The translations under genes and the position numbers were made by a program. Positions 37,301 to 46,607 of a DNA stretch of 60,000 nt are shown here, one piece after another. Below the pieces are notes generated by a model. That model made no database searches. It was not told the DNA's origin and saw only the letters and a list, made by a program, of their open reading frames with translations. The first letter of the stretch is position 1, and every line of letters starts with the position of its first letter. The stretch is from Apostichopus japonicus (taxonomy: Eukaryota; Echinodermata; Holothuroidea; Aspidochirotida; Stichopodidae), in the NCBI RefSeq assembly GCF_037975245.1, contig NC_092563.1:19550094-19610093 (forward strand), given 5' to 3'.

Positions 37301-40300
37301 ATTAGCACACTACAGTAGGTCAGTATTATCATTTAATATTCCTAGTGACCTTTGTACAGTACATGATGCAATTGGCTAGACTGCATGTACACTGTATAGT
37401 AGACTTAAAGTAAGTACAATGGACACCTAGCCAATTTGCCCCATATTTCCTACATTTGTTTTGTGTGATCACCTCATTTAGAATCTGTTCGAAAAACTTT
37501 TCGATAAGCTCTTTTCGTTTCCAACATATACACATTTGAAATATAAATCTAGGAAACTCATTAAAAAGTGTGCAAACTATGACATGGAGTGTTGCGCTCA
37601 TCAACATTTCTTATTTTAGGCCTTAACAAGTTAACCCCTTAGAATTACAAGCCCACATGTATATTATTTCAATAGTGTGATGTTCCTTGTTTCGAAGAAG
37701 AAAATGAAACATTTAAAAAAATCGCCTTAGGCCACAGACCTTTGTTTGGTGTCCTTGAAATGACGGTTGTGAAAACAAAGGAATAACATAACAGAAAAGT
37801 TGGCAGTCACTGTCCTTACAGTACATCATCAATGTGCACAATTAGCTAATTAATGTTTATTCATGATAAATAAAACTAGAAATCAGAAAAACCTTGTAAA
37901 ATGGTCAATCTTTGAAGATTTTGATGGGAGCTACAGCTACTTACATAATTCCTAATACCTATTAGAGTGAGTAGGACACCATTGTTCATAGGTGTCTGTG
38001 GACCTAAAATTAATTGAGATTAATTCCCAGGAAGATCCATTACAAGCCATGGCTCAAATGACTGGAAAAAATGATGTTTTCATGACACCAAATTGGTGGA
38101 TGTTGAGCAGGTTGTCCCAAGATGATGGGGTTGGGACTGTGCATGGGAGCAGGGGAGGAGAAGGGGAGCAGTTTAAACAGCATACCCATGCAGTTAAGCA
38201 ATGCCACCCTCTGTTTTCATCCTAATCAAACCCAAGCATATTAATTCTGTGATGCAAAATTATGTGGTTGTGGTGATCAGAAGAGAAGGCTTCTTTGTAG
38301 CTTTAAATAGTAAATTTTTGGACCCTTGTGCTCAAATGGTCATGACAGACTGGATTCAGGTGAACACCCACACATTACAACAGCCATTCCTACTGTATGG
38401 AAAAGCGACTGACAGTGATATCAATATATCAACAACTAGGAACAACTTGAGTCAAGATTCCTGCACTTCTCATTAGCATCAAATGAAATCAAAATAAGCG
38501 AAGACCAAATATGACTAATGAGTTAAGTCTGTCATGCAAGCATTTTCTTTGCGACTTGGTATAGAACCTGAACAGAAGTTTTATTTTGAGATGCAATTAT
38601 TCTTTATCTTTCATGTAATTCATGATGTACTGTACCCTTAAATGGCCCATCAACCAATCGTCATTATGACTATGGGACAGTTACTGTAGTACCATGGTGA
38701 TCCATCAATATGTAATCGGTGGATATTTTACCAGCGATGAGCTGTCTCCCCGCAACCTAACCACTATCTCTGTCACGCCTAGAGTTAAACTTTACTTCTG
38801 AGCAAGGGCTGCTATTTGGACAAGTAGCAGTCCCTGACATTTCCATATGCAAATATTAACTTGCTGGAGTCTACAGTATATACTTGTCTTAAATGATTAT
38901 TCAACAACTCTTCTGGCTAGCTGAATCTGACCCTCATTGGTGGGTCTGATAAAATTGACAAAGGAATGTCCTTCAAGAAAGTTTACACAACCTGAGAGTT
39001 AGACCACTAAAAAAGAAGAAGGTAAATCAAAGTGCTATTTTATCAGTACAGTAGTTAGTTACCACGCAAATACACTTACTCTAGTCCTATACAGAATGAA
39101 TACAACTGACTGTACTACCCCATTTCAGCCTTGTACTTTATCTACTGTTAACTGCACATTTGTGTTACAAATTGCAGTAAGCCTGGGGCAAGCATACATG
39201 CCTTTACAACTTTACACGAACCTAAATTATAGAAGTTTGATTTGAGATTCAACTATCTTTTCACCAGTAACAACTAACAACTACATTCTGCATTTATCAT
39301 TAAATTCAGTATGCAAATGCTATCAAAATTCTTTCTTCTATGCTTAATTACTATAGATGGTACATTGTAAGAAGAAGGCCAATAATCACCTAAAATTACT
39401 TTACATTGTATGTTTTTTATTCATTGTTGTATATCAACCTTTTCATGAATTAATTACTACTCGAGGTTTTTTAGTTAACAACATTTAATATACTATATAA
39501 GCTATTTATGCAAATGAAACAGTACTTCAAATTCTATCAACAACCCAGATAGATCTGGGCTCTGGACCGACCCTACAGTATTCTGTGCACAAAATAAAAA
39601 TAAAACACTAAAAATGAACGAAAAAAATGGAACAAATGTATATTACAGAGAGTCGATATGAGAGAGATTAGAAAGAATAGTACAGTATATCGTGAGCTTT
39701 TAATAAGTGATAGTGTACAAATTATGAATAGTGATCACATGGGCATGCACGATACATGCAATGTTAGTAAATTATGGTTTAGTTACATGCATACATGAAG
39801 AACTCCACAATTTGTTTTTGAAAGAGAAATTGTGATCCTCCCCAATGTTGATATTAGACTTGCATGATTAATTCATCAATTGCTAACTAATAATTCAATT
39901 TAAATATGTGGGACAGTGGGAGAGTATTCCAATGTTTGTGGAGACAGACACCATACTGTACTTTGGCATGTGAGCAGAAAAAATTTGTTTCCCACCACCC
40001 CCACCCCCCCCCCCCCCAACAGCACACTTTGATTGATTGGCTTATCAGTTTCCAACACATCTGAGAAGTTCAAAGGCAAGTATTGTTAACTTGAAAAATG
40101 GCAAGTACAGGTACAGTAAATGATTATAGTGTAAATTAATAAGCAAATATCATTTCTACACATCTGGCACAAAGAACATTTCACACTCAAATCACATGAT
40201 TTGCTAACTGCACATGTCAAGATATACTACTGTAAAGCCTGGAAATAAGGATACTTTTAATTTGTTATGAGAAATTTGAATAAGTCACTACTGTATGTGG

Positions 40301-43125
40301 TGGATAATTCTGTAATCTATAAACTGAATGAACTACTATAGTCACAGACTGACATGGGCAATTGGTATAGACTGTATATATATATTTATATTCCTATATG
40401 TTTCATTATTATTTAGCTAGTTATCAAAAACTTTATGAGGTTAGGGGAATTACTGTACTCTACAATACCTTATATGAAGCATATAAACCACTGACATTCA
40501 TTTTCAAGTTCCCCAGCACAAGCCCATTGGCTAGATGCTTAGCTTGGGTTCTAGGTACAACTAGTATGACCAGTGAATCAACGACTATATTAATACGTCT
40601 TTGGAGTTCTTCAAGACAAATCTGTTGAGTATACATGCTACGAGTATACATGCTGAATAAATAAAGTTGCATTCATGAATAAAATTTGCATGCCATGTAT
40701 TGCAATCTTACCACATGTTGATTTAAACACTGACTATAGGATCAGTTGGTGAGTGAACACAGGTGCACAGTGAAATTCTACTGGAATTTATAAGATGAAG
40801 CAAAAAGGAAACCTTGAGAATAAAAATTGCTGCCTTTATATGTATAATACAGCAAGAAGAATCTCCAAGATGAAAATATGTTGTTCATGTGATAAGAGCA
40901 TACATTAGTTAACAATTTATGAAATGATTTTCTGAATACTGCGTATACATCTTATTGCGCATGCATTGCAGACAGCTGTATACACAGTGATGCACCTTGT
41001 ACTTTAAATCGTTAACAAGACTTAACCAAACTACTGTCCGGGATATTTCACACAACAACACTTACTTCACCACCTAATTTGATGCCAGTCTTGAAAATAT
41101 TGAGCTCAACCACAAGAAGATTATAGAGCCATGCAAAACCAATTTTTTTTCTCTTTCCCAACCTACTGTAGCTCTTACTGTTTGTGGAGACAGACACCAT
41201 ACTGTACTTTGGCATGTGTGCAGAAACAATTTGTTCCCCCCCCCCCCCCCAAAACAGCACACTTTGATTGATTGGCTTGTCAGTTTCCAACACATCTGAG
41301 AAGTTCAAAGGCAAATATTGTTATCTTCAAAAATGGCATCTGGCACAAAGAACATTTCACACTCAAATCACATGATTAGCTAACTGAATATGTCAAGATA
41401 TAGTCCTGTACAGCCTGAAAAGGATACTTTTATTTTCTTATGAAAATTTTAATAAGTTACTCACAAGTATATACATATGTATTTTAAAAGAAAACATGTT
41501 AGTACAAATGAGCAGCATTCATCTTGTACCAAGTGCTCAGTATTGATGATAAATTTGCCAAAAATCAAGACAAAATGTTGGATTATGAAAGGAATTCCAT
41601 TAGACATGAAAACTAGATTGATTGACTTTAACATGCATCATCTCATTCAGCAAGTCAGCAAAAAGATTGGAGTTAAGTAACAGTAGTGTGGCTTTGAACC
41701 ATATATATCCCATATTAGTCTCCTACAGAACTATTGTGTACACAGTAATATACCCGTCTGTCTTCAGGAGGAGTCATAGAATATCAAATCCGGCATCATA
41801 ATATCTTCTAGTTTGCAATCGATATGTTAATCAATTGAAATATAATCCTGAGGATCACAGAAATTTGCACACTGTCTGCAAATAAATGTAGTACTGTATG
41901 TCAGGGTCAATAACATCAACAATTAACTGTAAGTAGCTAAAAACAAATTAAACATTCAAATTAGTAATGGTTTTCAGACATGCAGAAATATGAAAAATAT
42001 AAAATGTAAAACCCAATGGCATTATAAACTAGTGTCACTGATTGATAGAGAATGTTATTTGGTAACACAGTCCTACAGTCAGTCTATATGGTTGCAATTG
42101 TAACTGTTGATTAAAATTGTTGATTACAAAAGAAAGTCCTATTTAAAGGAAACCACCGATCTCTTCCCTTACAGATCATGCCTCTGATTGCCCCAGTTGG
42201 AATATTTCAATTTTTGTTAGGGGAATTTTTCAGCACAAAAGTTGTTTGTCATGTAGTCGAAAAGAAACTTTCACATCCCTCACTTATTAAGATAAATATT
42301 AACGGTTAAATACAGACTTTCACCCAGTAGTCACAGTAGTCAGGTATTTTTTCAAAGGACAAATCAACGTTCTTGCTGTACAATACCCCTAATAAATAAA
42401 TGGAACAAACCAAGAGGGGAAACAGGAGACAGGTTATCTGTAATAGTACTGTACAGATCACTTCTAGGCCAAGTAAGTAGTAGCCTACTAGTTTTAACCT
42501 TGGTATACTGTAGGTCGAATTAATAAGCCTAATTATAAATTAACGGGAGTTAGCCTAGATCTTTTCTAGTTGTACTTGGAGGACAAAAGAACACACCCTG
42601 GACTAAGTTCTTAGTGTGAGGCAAAGTGAATTCGGCTTATATCCCAACTGTCAGTGTTACGTGCCAAACTGAGAGATTGAATACATAGGACTAACTGCGT
42701 CTTGTGATGTTGGGTCTCATATTTAATTATGGATTAATATTACTAGCCTTATCATTAGCCTAGACTCCTCATCTATAATTCTCTCATGAAGCATTTAGGA
42801 GTATAGCTTGCCGATATATCTATGTCGAAATGATTACGACAATTATAAGTAAACGTCCCCGTTAGATTAGTAACCTTATAATTGTCGCAAAGTATAAGCA
42901 TGGTAACATTAGGCTAGCAATTAAGTTGTAGTACTAGTACTAATAAGGGCCCGCTTTCCCATTCATTTGGTACGGATTCTTAAGTTAGGCCCTAATAAGA
43001 AATAGTGGGCCCTAAGGTTCGCCTGTAATTAGGCTAGTTTAAGTATAAGTATTAGGTCTATATACTGTACTTACGTTTCGGGAGCGTACTTCTCGCGCTC
43101 GATACATCCAAGCGGAATGAAACAT
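16170..43125 (-). CDS. SNX16: Sorting nexin-16 (SNX16), complete, 8 coding exons
   Basis: SNX16 binds PI3P through a PX domain and acts in early-to-late endosome trafficking. Exons in transcript order: 43125(or 43107)-43075, 36286-35624, 22980-22894, 21637-21489, 20555-20486, 18212-18073, 17352-17224, 16317-16170. All splice sites are GT/AG on the minus strand and all phases agree. With the 43107 start the protein has 472 residues; human SNX16 has 344, and the excess is mainly a Ser/Glu-rich N-terminus. The PX domain (about residues 218-325) includes [25 protein letters not shown] with the phosphoinositide-binding Arg pair, [26 protein letters not shown] and [14 protein letters not shown] predicted coiled coil follows ([19 protein letters not shown]), then a polar tail with SFSDDK and stop. 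[13 protein letters not shown] and [14 protein letters not shown] are diagnostic of SNX16 among sorting nexins. Confidence 0.95.
16318..17223 (-). other. SNX16 intron before the last exon
   Basis: Non-coding. It carries hammerhead-like copy 2 (16996-17058). Nothing else was recognised. Confidence 0.6.
16996..17058 (-). repeat. Degenerate hammerhead-like dispersed repeat, copy 2
   Basis: On the minus strand: gcct, then an intact ctgaaga core, gatcctgctaggatc as a stem-loop, aaaac, gcc, then aggc, which pairs with gcct to form an outer stem. The arrangement is that of a minimal hammerhead ribozyme (CUGAnGA, stem II, GAAA, cleavage triplet), but GAAA is changed to AAAA and the expected GUC to GCC. 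The plus strand shares gtaaaagtaagttggcctg with 4453-4513. Likely a fossil from a Penelope-like element or a related family. Confidence 0.5.
17224..17352 (-). CDS. SNX16: SNX16 exon encoding polar C-terminal linker
   Basis: Encodes [20 protein letters not shown] and a Glu/Gln-rich end [10 protein letters not shown]; donor gtaaat on the minus strand. Its acceptor (tttag, 17353-17357) lies inside the first unit of the adjoining 40-bp minisatellite. The region is outside the PX fold and low in conservation. Confidence 0.85.
17352..17634. repeat. Minisatellite, 40-bp unit, carrying the SNX16 acceptor
   Basis: Seven copies of an approximately 40-bp unit (actaaacaatgaaaatataa followed by acaataggttgagaaaatgg). 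On the minus strand each copy reads as a T-rich tract ending ttgtttagt, an acceptor-like sequence. The copy next to the exon provides the real 3' splice site at 17353. The last unit has an extra 'aggt'. Confidence 0.93.
18073..18212 (-). CDS. SNX16: SNX16 exon, coiled coil
   Basis: Acceptor catgcag, donor gtaaga on the minus strand. Encodes [20 protein letters not shown] and continues with heptad-like [19 protein letters not shown]. Human SNX16 has AFCETLEETNYRLQKELLEK in the same position; this coiled coil mediates self-association in the family. Confidence 0.93.
18213..20485 (-). other. SNX16 intron, 2.3 kb
   Basis: AT-rich and non-coding, with a 13-G run at 18613-18625 and scattered TACTGTA/TACAGTA heptamers. 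No gene or transposon recognised. Confidence 0.6.
20486..20555 (-). CDS. SNX16: SNX16 exon, end of PX domain
   Basis: Acceptor ctatag, donor gtaaga on the minus strand. Encodes [20 protein letters not shown] followed by ESR. Human SNX16 has [21 protein letters not shown], so this short exon alone nearly identifies the gene. Confidence 0.96.
21489..21637 (-). CDS. SNX16: SNX16 exon, PX domain core
   Basis: Acceptor caacag, donor gtacat on the minus strand. Encodes [18 protein letters not shown], then [15 protein letters not shown]. The PPKKWF stretch is the PX proline-rich loop region, and the Arg of EDRQ is the usual second phosphate-contacting position. Confidence 0.96.
21638..22893 (-). 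other. SNX16 intron with two G runs
   Basis: Non-coding. Holds G runs at 21759-21771 and 21864-21877 (C runs in the transcript). Open frames over these are proline-rich artefacts of the homopolymers. Confidence 0.6.
22894..22980 (-). CDS. SNX16: SNX16 exon, PX RRFTDF motif
   Basis: Acceptor ctacag, donor gtaacg on the minus strand, 29 whole codons. Encodes [17 protein letters not shown], then [14 protein letters not shown](F/Y)TDF is the canonical PI3P-binding motif of PX domains; human SNX16 has FRRYTDFSRLN. Confidence 0.96.
23384..23640. repeat. Tandem repeat, about 47-bp unit, five to six copies
   Basis: gcccaat begins units at about 23442, 23478, 23526, 23572 and 23619 (spacings 36, 48, 46, 47). 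Each unit contains ttcacccacttccatttcag and a G-rich stretch gggggtacgggtatatcag. Open frames on both strands through it are repeat artefacts. Confidence 0.88.
24889..26278. repeat. Large minisatellite, 37-bp unit, about 37 copies
   Basis: The unit is itself a dimer of related halves: tgtatggagcaatgtac (17 bp) plus tgtatggagcagtatatgaa (20 bp). The first half alternates between ggagcaatg and gcaacaatg variants. A block containing agtgcttgaatg occurs at 25211 and again at 25650, so a higher-order period of about 439 bp (about 12 units) is present. The minus strand of the unit has no stop codon in any frame, giving artificial open frames of 493, 377 and 359 codons. It lies in the large SNX16 intron. 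Confidence 0.97.
27365..27720 (+). pseudogene. Non-LTR retrotransposon RT fragment (L1/Tx1-like)
   Basis: An open stretch ends in [19 protein letters not shown], then [15 protein letters not shown] and a stop at 27641-27643. This is the conserved RT segment QR.GVI.LIPKGDK...NWRPISLLNV.YKI of L1/Tx1-type elements. Continuing in another frame, DHSGFIKC resembles the following QTGFIKGR motif. Frameshifts and stops show it is dead. Boundaries are unclear. Confidence 0.75.
28021..28571 (-). mobile_element. Decayed DNA transposon with terminal inverted repeats and hAT-like transposase remnant
   Basis: The ends are inverted repeats: cagacctgtcaac at 28021 and the reverse complement of cagacccgtcaac ending at 28571 (12 of 13 match). 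Inside, on the minus strand about 28410-28195, a frame reads [20 protein letters not shown] and later [34 protein letters not shown]. The NAE.ER.FS...K.K...RS.L...TL..IL pattern is the C-terminal dimerisation region of hAT-type transposases. No clear 8-bp target duplication is visible (aaacatgg against aagaggat). Both flanks contain 'gggaga' and 'cccggta'-like purine-rich subterminal sequence. Confidence 0.6.
31830..32277 (+). mobile_element. 5'-truncated LINE 3' end with stem-loop 3' UTR
   Basis: 31907-32020 encodes [20 protein letters not shown] and on to a stop, resembling the extreme C-terminus of a non-LTR ORF2 (R..NNLP..VKN...FKR.L). The 3' UTR ends in a two-tier hairpin: agtctccta at 32193-32201 pairs with taggagact at 32225-32233, and aagcct/aggctt pair inside at 32209-32222. 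The tail is AT-rich (aaataaatatacaaata). The upstream limit is uncertain. Confidence 0.65.
33581..33666. repeat. Two adjacent related hairpins
   Basis: Hairpin 1: aaccagggagttgtt (33581-33595) and its exact reverse complement at 33600-33614 with a 4-nt loop. Hairpin 2: aagcagggagtt (33636-33647) pairing with aactccctgctt (33655-33666) with a 7-nt loop. The second resembles the first in inverted orientation, so the pair is a palindrome of palindromes. Confidence 0.92.
35624..36286 (-). CDS. SNX16: SNX16 exon 2, Ser/Glu-rich N-terminus and start of PX
   Basis: Acceptor gtacag, donor gtgagt on the minus strand; 221 whole codons. Begins [20 protein letters not shown], continues as a polar Ser/Asn/Glu-rich region without a predicted fold, and ends [16 protein letters not shown], matching the human PTILGYEVMEERAKFT that opens the PX domain. 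An internal ATG at 36226-36224 (aagcATGa, A at -3) has a better initiation context than the ATGs in exon 1 and could be an alternative start, giving 441 residues. Confidence 0.93.
36480..36527. repeat. Decamer tandem repeat (cattcaaaat)n
   Basis: Four exact copies of cattcaaaat plus partial flanking copies. Confidence 0.95.
39934..40290. repeat. Duplicated segment, copy 1
   Basis: Starts gtttgtggagacagacacca and shares almost all its length with 41180-41462. It contains a 14-C run at 40004-40017 and about 60-70 bp (near 40105-40165) absent from copy 2. Confidence 0.92.
41180..41462. repeat. Duplicated segment, copy 2
   Basis: Same start and order as 39934-40290, offset 1246 bp at the left end. 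C run at 41236-41250. Shared landmarks include agcacactttgattgattgg and catctggcacaaagaacatt. Confidence 0.92.
43075..43125 (-). CDS. SNX16: SNX16 first coding exon (predicted)
   Basis: A strong donor (cgaaac then gtaagt) lies at 43075/43074 on the minus strand. Upstream, a TAA at 43128-43126 is followed in frame by ATG at 43125-43123 and ATG at 43107-43105. The frame ([11 protein letters not shown] from the second ATG) joins exon 2 in phase 0 with no stop. Neither ATG has a purine at -3, so the internal ATG in exon 2 may also be used. The transcription start is not defined. Confidence 0.6.
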
Positions 43126-43419
43126 TTAGGTTCAATTCGTGAGATATTTGATGATGACTCGATATAAAAAGAAATGAGAGATCCAACATTACAGAATTCC
43201 TGCAAAGCTGAAGAGAGTATATAAAATTTCTACAATTGTTGCGTTTAACACCATCTATGCAGATAGGTATCGTTACGGTAAGCTTATAATTATGCAGACA
43301 GGTGCACAGTAGTATGTGCTTACCACAACAATGAAAACATCACGTAGCCTACTGTAACGTACATAACATAACAGCTGACAGTAGTATCCTTGGTAGTGGT
43401 GCACATGTGACCGGAATAA

Positions 43420-43427
43420 TGACGTCA
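43420..43427. promoter_or_regulatory. Candidate CRE/ATF site upstream of SNX16
   Basis: A perfect palindrome tgacgtca lies about 300 bp upstream of the predicted SNX16 first coding exon. It matches the full cAMP-response element consensus. Function is inferred only. Confidence 0.35.
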
Positions 43428-43639
43428 TAAAATATGGAACGCCAAAAGGTGGCGCTACTACTCTAAACAGGAGGTGCTACTTCAAGTACTGTGCTGGGCT
43501 AACTTTACAAATGTGAAGCATCAAACAAAAGAAGTTTTGTGGAATTTTGAATGAGAACGAACTCTGGACCGATGTTGAGTGACTCACGTTGCCCTTTACT
43601 TTCTAAACTACTGACACAATCATGGATTTTGCACGAGAT

Positions 43640-44330
43640 CATCGTTACCATTTAAATTTCATGACATATGCCTTTGACTTAGTTTCAAAAATAATTGAAA
43701 CACTCATGATTTACATTAAGTAATTGGCGAAACACTCGTGTTTATCTTTCACTCCTTGTTGAAACTTTTCTTTCAGTCCTCGGAGTATAGGGAATGATGT
43801 CTCATGAACCCCCGGGCTGAAAACATTGATGATTTCATGTCACAAGGCTTTCCATACAGAATGATCGAAATTAATACTCATGTTTCATTTCGACTCCTTG
43901 GTGAAACGCTCATCTTTGAGACATGGAATAGTATTATAGTGGTGGATGTTTCATGGCACCCCCAGGCCTGGCAATGAGTCTTTCGTATCTCAATTTGCCT
44001 TTCCTTTTTTGAATGATTGAATAACTCATATTTCCTTGCGAGACTATAGTGAAATACTCACGTTTAACTTTGAGTGCCTCATGTAGTATGCAAATGACGG
44101 TTTCATGAAACCTCCGATCGTGGTTGGCAGTGAGTCTTTCATGACACAAGCCTTTAGTGCATGTATGGGCAGTGCTAGTGAAGGATGTTTCATGAAACAC
44201 TCAGGTTTGGCGTCGAGTGTTTGATGTCACAAACTTCTCTATTCCAGAGAACTTGAAACGCTCAGGTTTTACCTTTGAGTCCTTTATTAACTCTTATATG
44301 TTTGTCGTTGAGTCTTTCATGTTAAAAGCT
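43640..44330. repeat. Degenerate module array with tttcatgaaac dyads
   Basis: Irregular reiteration of modules such as gaaacactcatgttt, cctttgagtcc and tttcatgaaac (dyad near 44101 and 44189). Related modules reappear on the far side of the LINE block near 49478 (tttcatgaaacattcatg) and 49550 (cgaaacactta). The array is too diverged to define one unit length. Confidence 0.5.
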
Positions 44331-44513
44331 TTATTTTTTTATTTTTTTTATTAACTTTATTCGTAACCAGGGGTCCTGTCACTGGTAAACCAGTGTTCTC
44401 CCCAGGATCCCTGTACATATAAAACATACAAAATATAACAAACAGAACACATAAATAAATACAGAATATAGATATGAAAAAAATAAATATAAATATAAAA
44501 ATCTAATTCGATT

Positions 44514-46607
44514 TCAAAGATTCCAGAAAGCCAGGCCATTTCTAATTGCACATTTTAGTTTATTTTTAAAGGTATCAGTGTTATTGCACATACGAATATG
44601 CCGAGGCAGTGCATTCCATTGATTAACCCTCATGGCAAGTTTGACGACGTCTCCCCCAAGTAGTGTTGGAATGTGGAATGCAGAAACCACCAGAGGTAGA
44701 AGCTCTTGTGGCAGATTCACTTGAGGAGACATGGGCATACCTGTCACAGAGATAGTCAGGAGCAGCTGCTATGTGGATTTTATGCATAAAAACCTGACGG
44801 TGATAATTCCATCTTTGCTCTATAGGGATCCAGGATAGAGCTGAGAGAACATCAGCTGTAGGTGCAGTCCTAGGAAGATCTAGAATAATCCGACCAGCTC
44901 TTCCTTGCAGAGATACCAGACATTTTTTATACTTGGCACAGGTGTTAGACCAGGTACAACTAGCATAATCAAAGTGGGGGCTTATCAAACTATTGTACAC
45001 CATAATCCTGTATTTGTGTGGAAGATACTTCTTAACCCTCCCAAGCATCCCAAGACGGCAGGATATTTTCTTGCAAATCATAGATATATGGTCTTTGAAA
45101 GTTAAGGTACTGTCCAAAAGCACCCCAAGGTACCTAAAAACATGAACCTGTTCTATATATCATGTGAGTCATAATGGAGAATGAGAGGGTCAGCTCTCTT
45201 CATCATGGTTGGTGTGCCAAAAAGCATACTTTTGGTCTTTTTTACATTCAAGGTCAATTTGTTTTTGACCAGCCACTTGCCAATCAGAATAAGATCAGTA
45301 GAGAGAACCTGCTGTATTTCACATATTTTCTCAGAGCTAAAAATAACAGCTGTGTCATCTGCATATAAAATTGCCTGGCTTTCACTTGTGGCAGATGGAA
45401 GATCATTTATGTATATAGAGAATAGTAATGGCCCAATGATAGATCCCTGTGGAATGCCAAATGCAATTCCCATCATATCTGAATACTGGTTCTCAATCTG
45501 AACAATTTGGTATCTGCCCGCAAGATAAGAGCCGAACCAATCCAATGCAGAGACAACAACTCCATATGACCGAAGTTTGTCAAGCAAGATGTCATGATCA
45601 ACTGTATCAAAAGCTTTTTTAAAGTCAAGGAACAAGATGCCAGTGTAGTTCTTTCTTCCACAGGCACCGTCCATGTTTGACAAAATATCATCAACCACAT
45701 AGCTGAGAGCCGTAGTAGTGGAGTAACCAGGTCTGAAGCCTGATTGCCATTTGTTAAGGATCTTGTTACTAGTTAGATACTGTTACAGTTGATCATGAAC
45801 AACTCCAAGATTTTTGACACATCTGGCAAAACTGAAATAGGTCTATAATTGTCGACCTGACTGTGTGTCCCATCTTTGAAAAATGGTGAGACCTTGGCAG
45901 TCTTCCAGTCAGAAGGGAAAACCCCATGAGAGAGTGAGAAGTTGATGATATAAGTAAGAGAAGGAGCATTGTGGGAGGCAGATAGCCTCAACAAACGAGC
46001 ACTTATGTTGTCAAGGCCAGTGGCTTTCCCGGCAGACAGGCCCTTTAGTTGCTTCTCAATTGAGTCAATGCTAACTGTCTGGAACCGGAAATTACATAAA
46101 GTATCATTTGTGGAAGGAGTGTGGGGTCTAGAATCGAATTTACTAGCTAGCTCACATCCAATGTTAGCGAAAAAATTGTTGAAGACATTAGCAATTTCAC
46201 ACTTGTCATTAACAACAATACCATTATCAACTATGCTAGCAATATGGTGTTTGCTACTATGCATTGCTTCTTTAAGGGTAGACCATAATTTAGAGGAGTC
46301 ATTTTTAGTGTCCTCAATTTTGGTTTTGAAGTACTCACATTTTAGTTGGGAAGCCAGATTATTGAGTTTGTTTCTACATTTTTTGTATCTGGCCCAAGTG
46401 TCCAGTGAACCATGTTTCTCAGCGACATTCTTCAGGTGATCCCTCTCCCAGGTCATCGAGATGAACTCATCAGTGACCCAGGGAGTGTGCTCACCTTTAA
46501 CAGTCACAGTTTTCAGAGGTGCATGGGCATCAGACACTTCATTAAAGAGAGTTTTCCAAGTATACCACATGAGGTCAATATCATCCAGACCTTCAATACA
46601 GGAAAAT
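44514..46607 (-). pseudogene. LINE reverse transcriptase remnant
   Basis: Motifs in order: DNYRPISVLPDVSKILE, QSGFRPGYSTTTAL, LDFKKAFDTVDHDILLDKL, GIPQGSIIGPLLFSIYIND, YADD (about 45360), then a C-terminal segment ending WNALPRHIRMCNNTDTF. Frameshifts near 45780, 45150 and 44690 break it into four open pieces, so it is not functional. Confidence 0.88.

Larger units (their letters stand above)
36287..43074 (-). other. SNX16 first intron, 6.8 kb
   Basis: Non-coding. Contains a decamer tandem repeat (36480-36527) and two copies of a 280-355 bp segment (39934 and 41180). Abundant TACTGTA/TACAGTA. No other exon recognised. Confidence 0.6.

Noticed and set aside
37992-38476. Two overlapping plus-strand frames of 77 and 91 codons
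   Set aside because: No conserved motif; inside a SNX16 intron; no splice context.
42175-42310. Short plus-strand frame starting [15 protein letters not shown]
   Set aside because: Only about 43 codons, no recognised domain, no supporting splice partners; likely chance.
45174-46439. Plus-strand open frames of 64-156 codons in the LINE block
   Set aside because: Antisense shadows of the minus-strand RT and connecting region.
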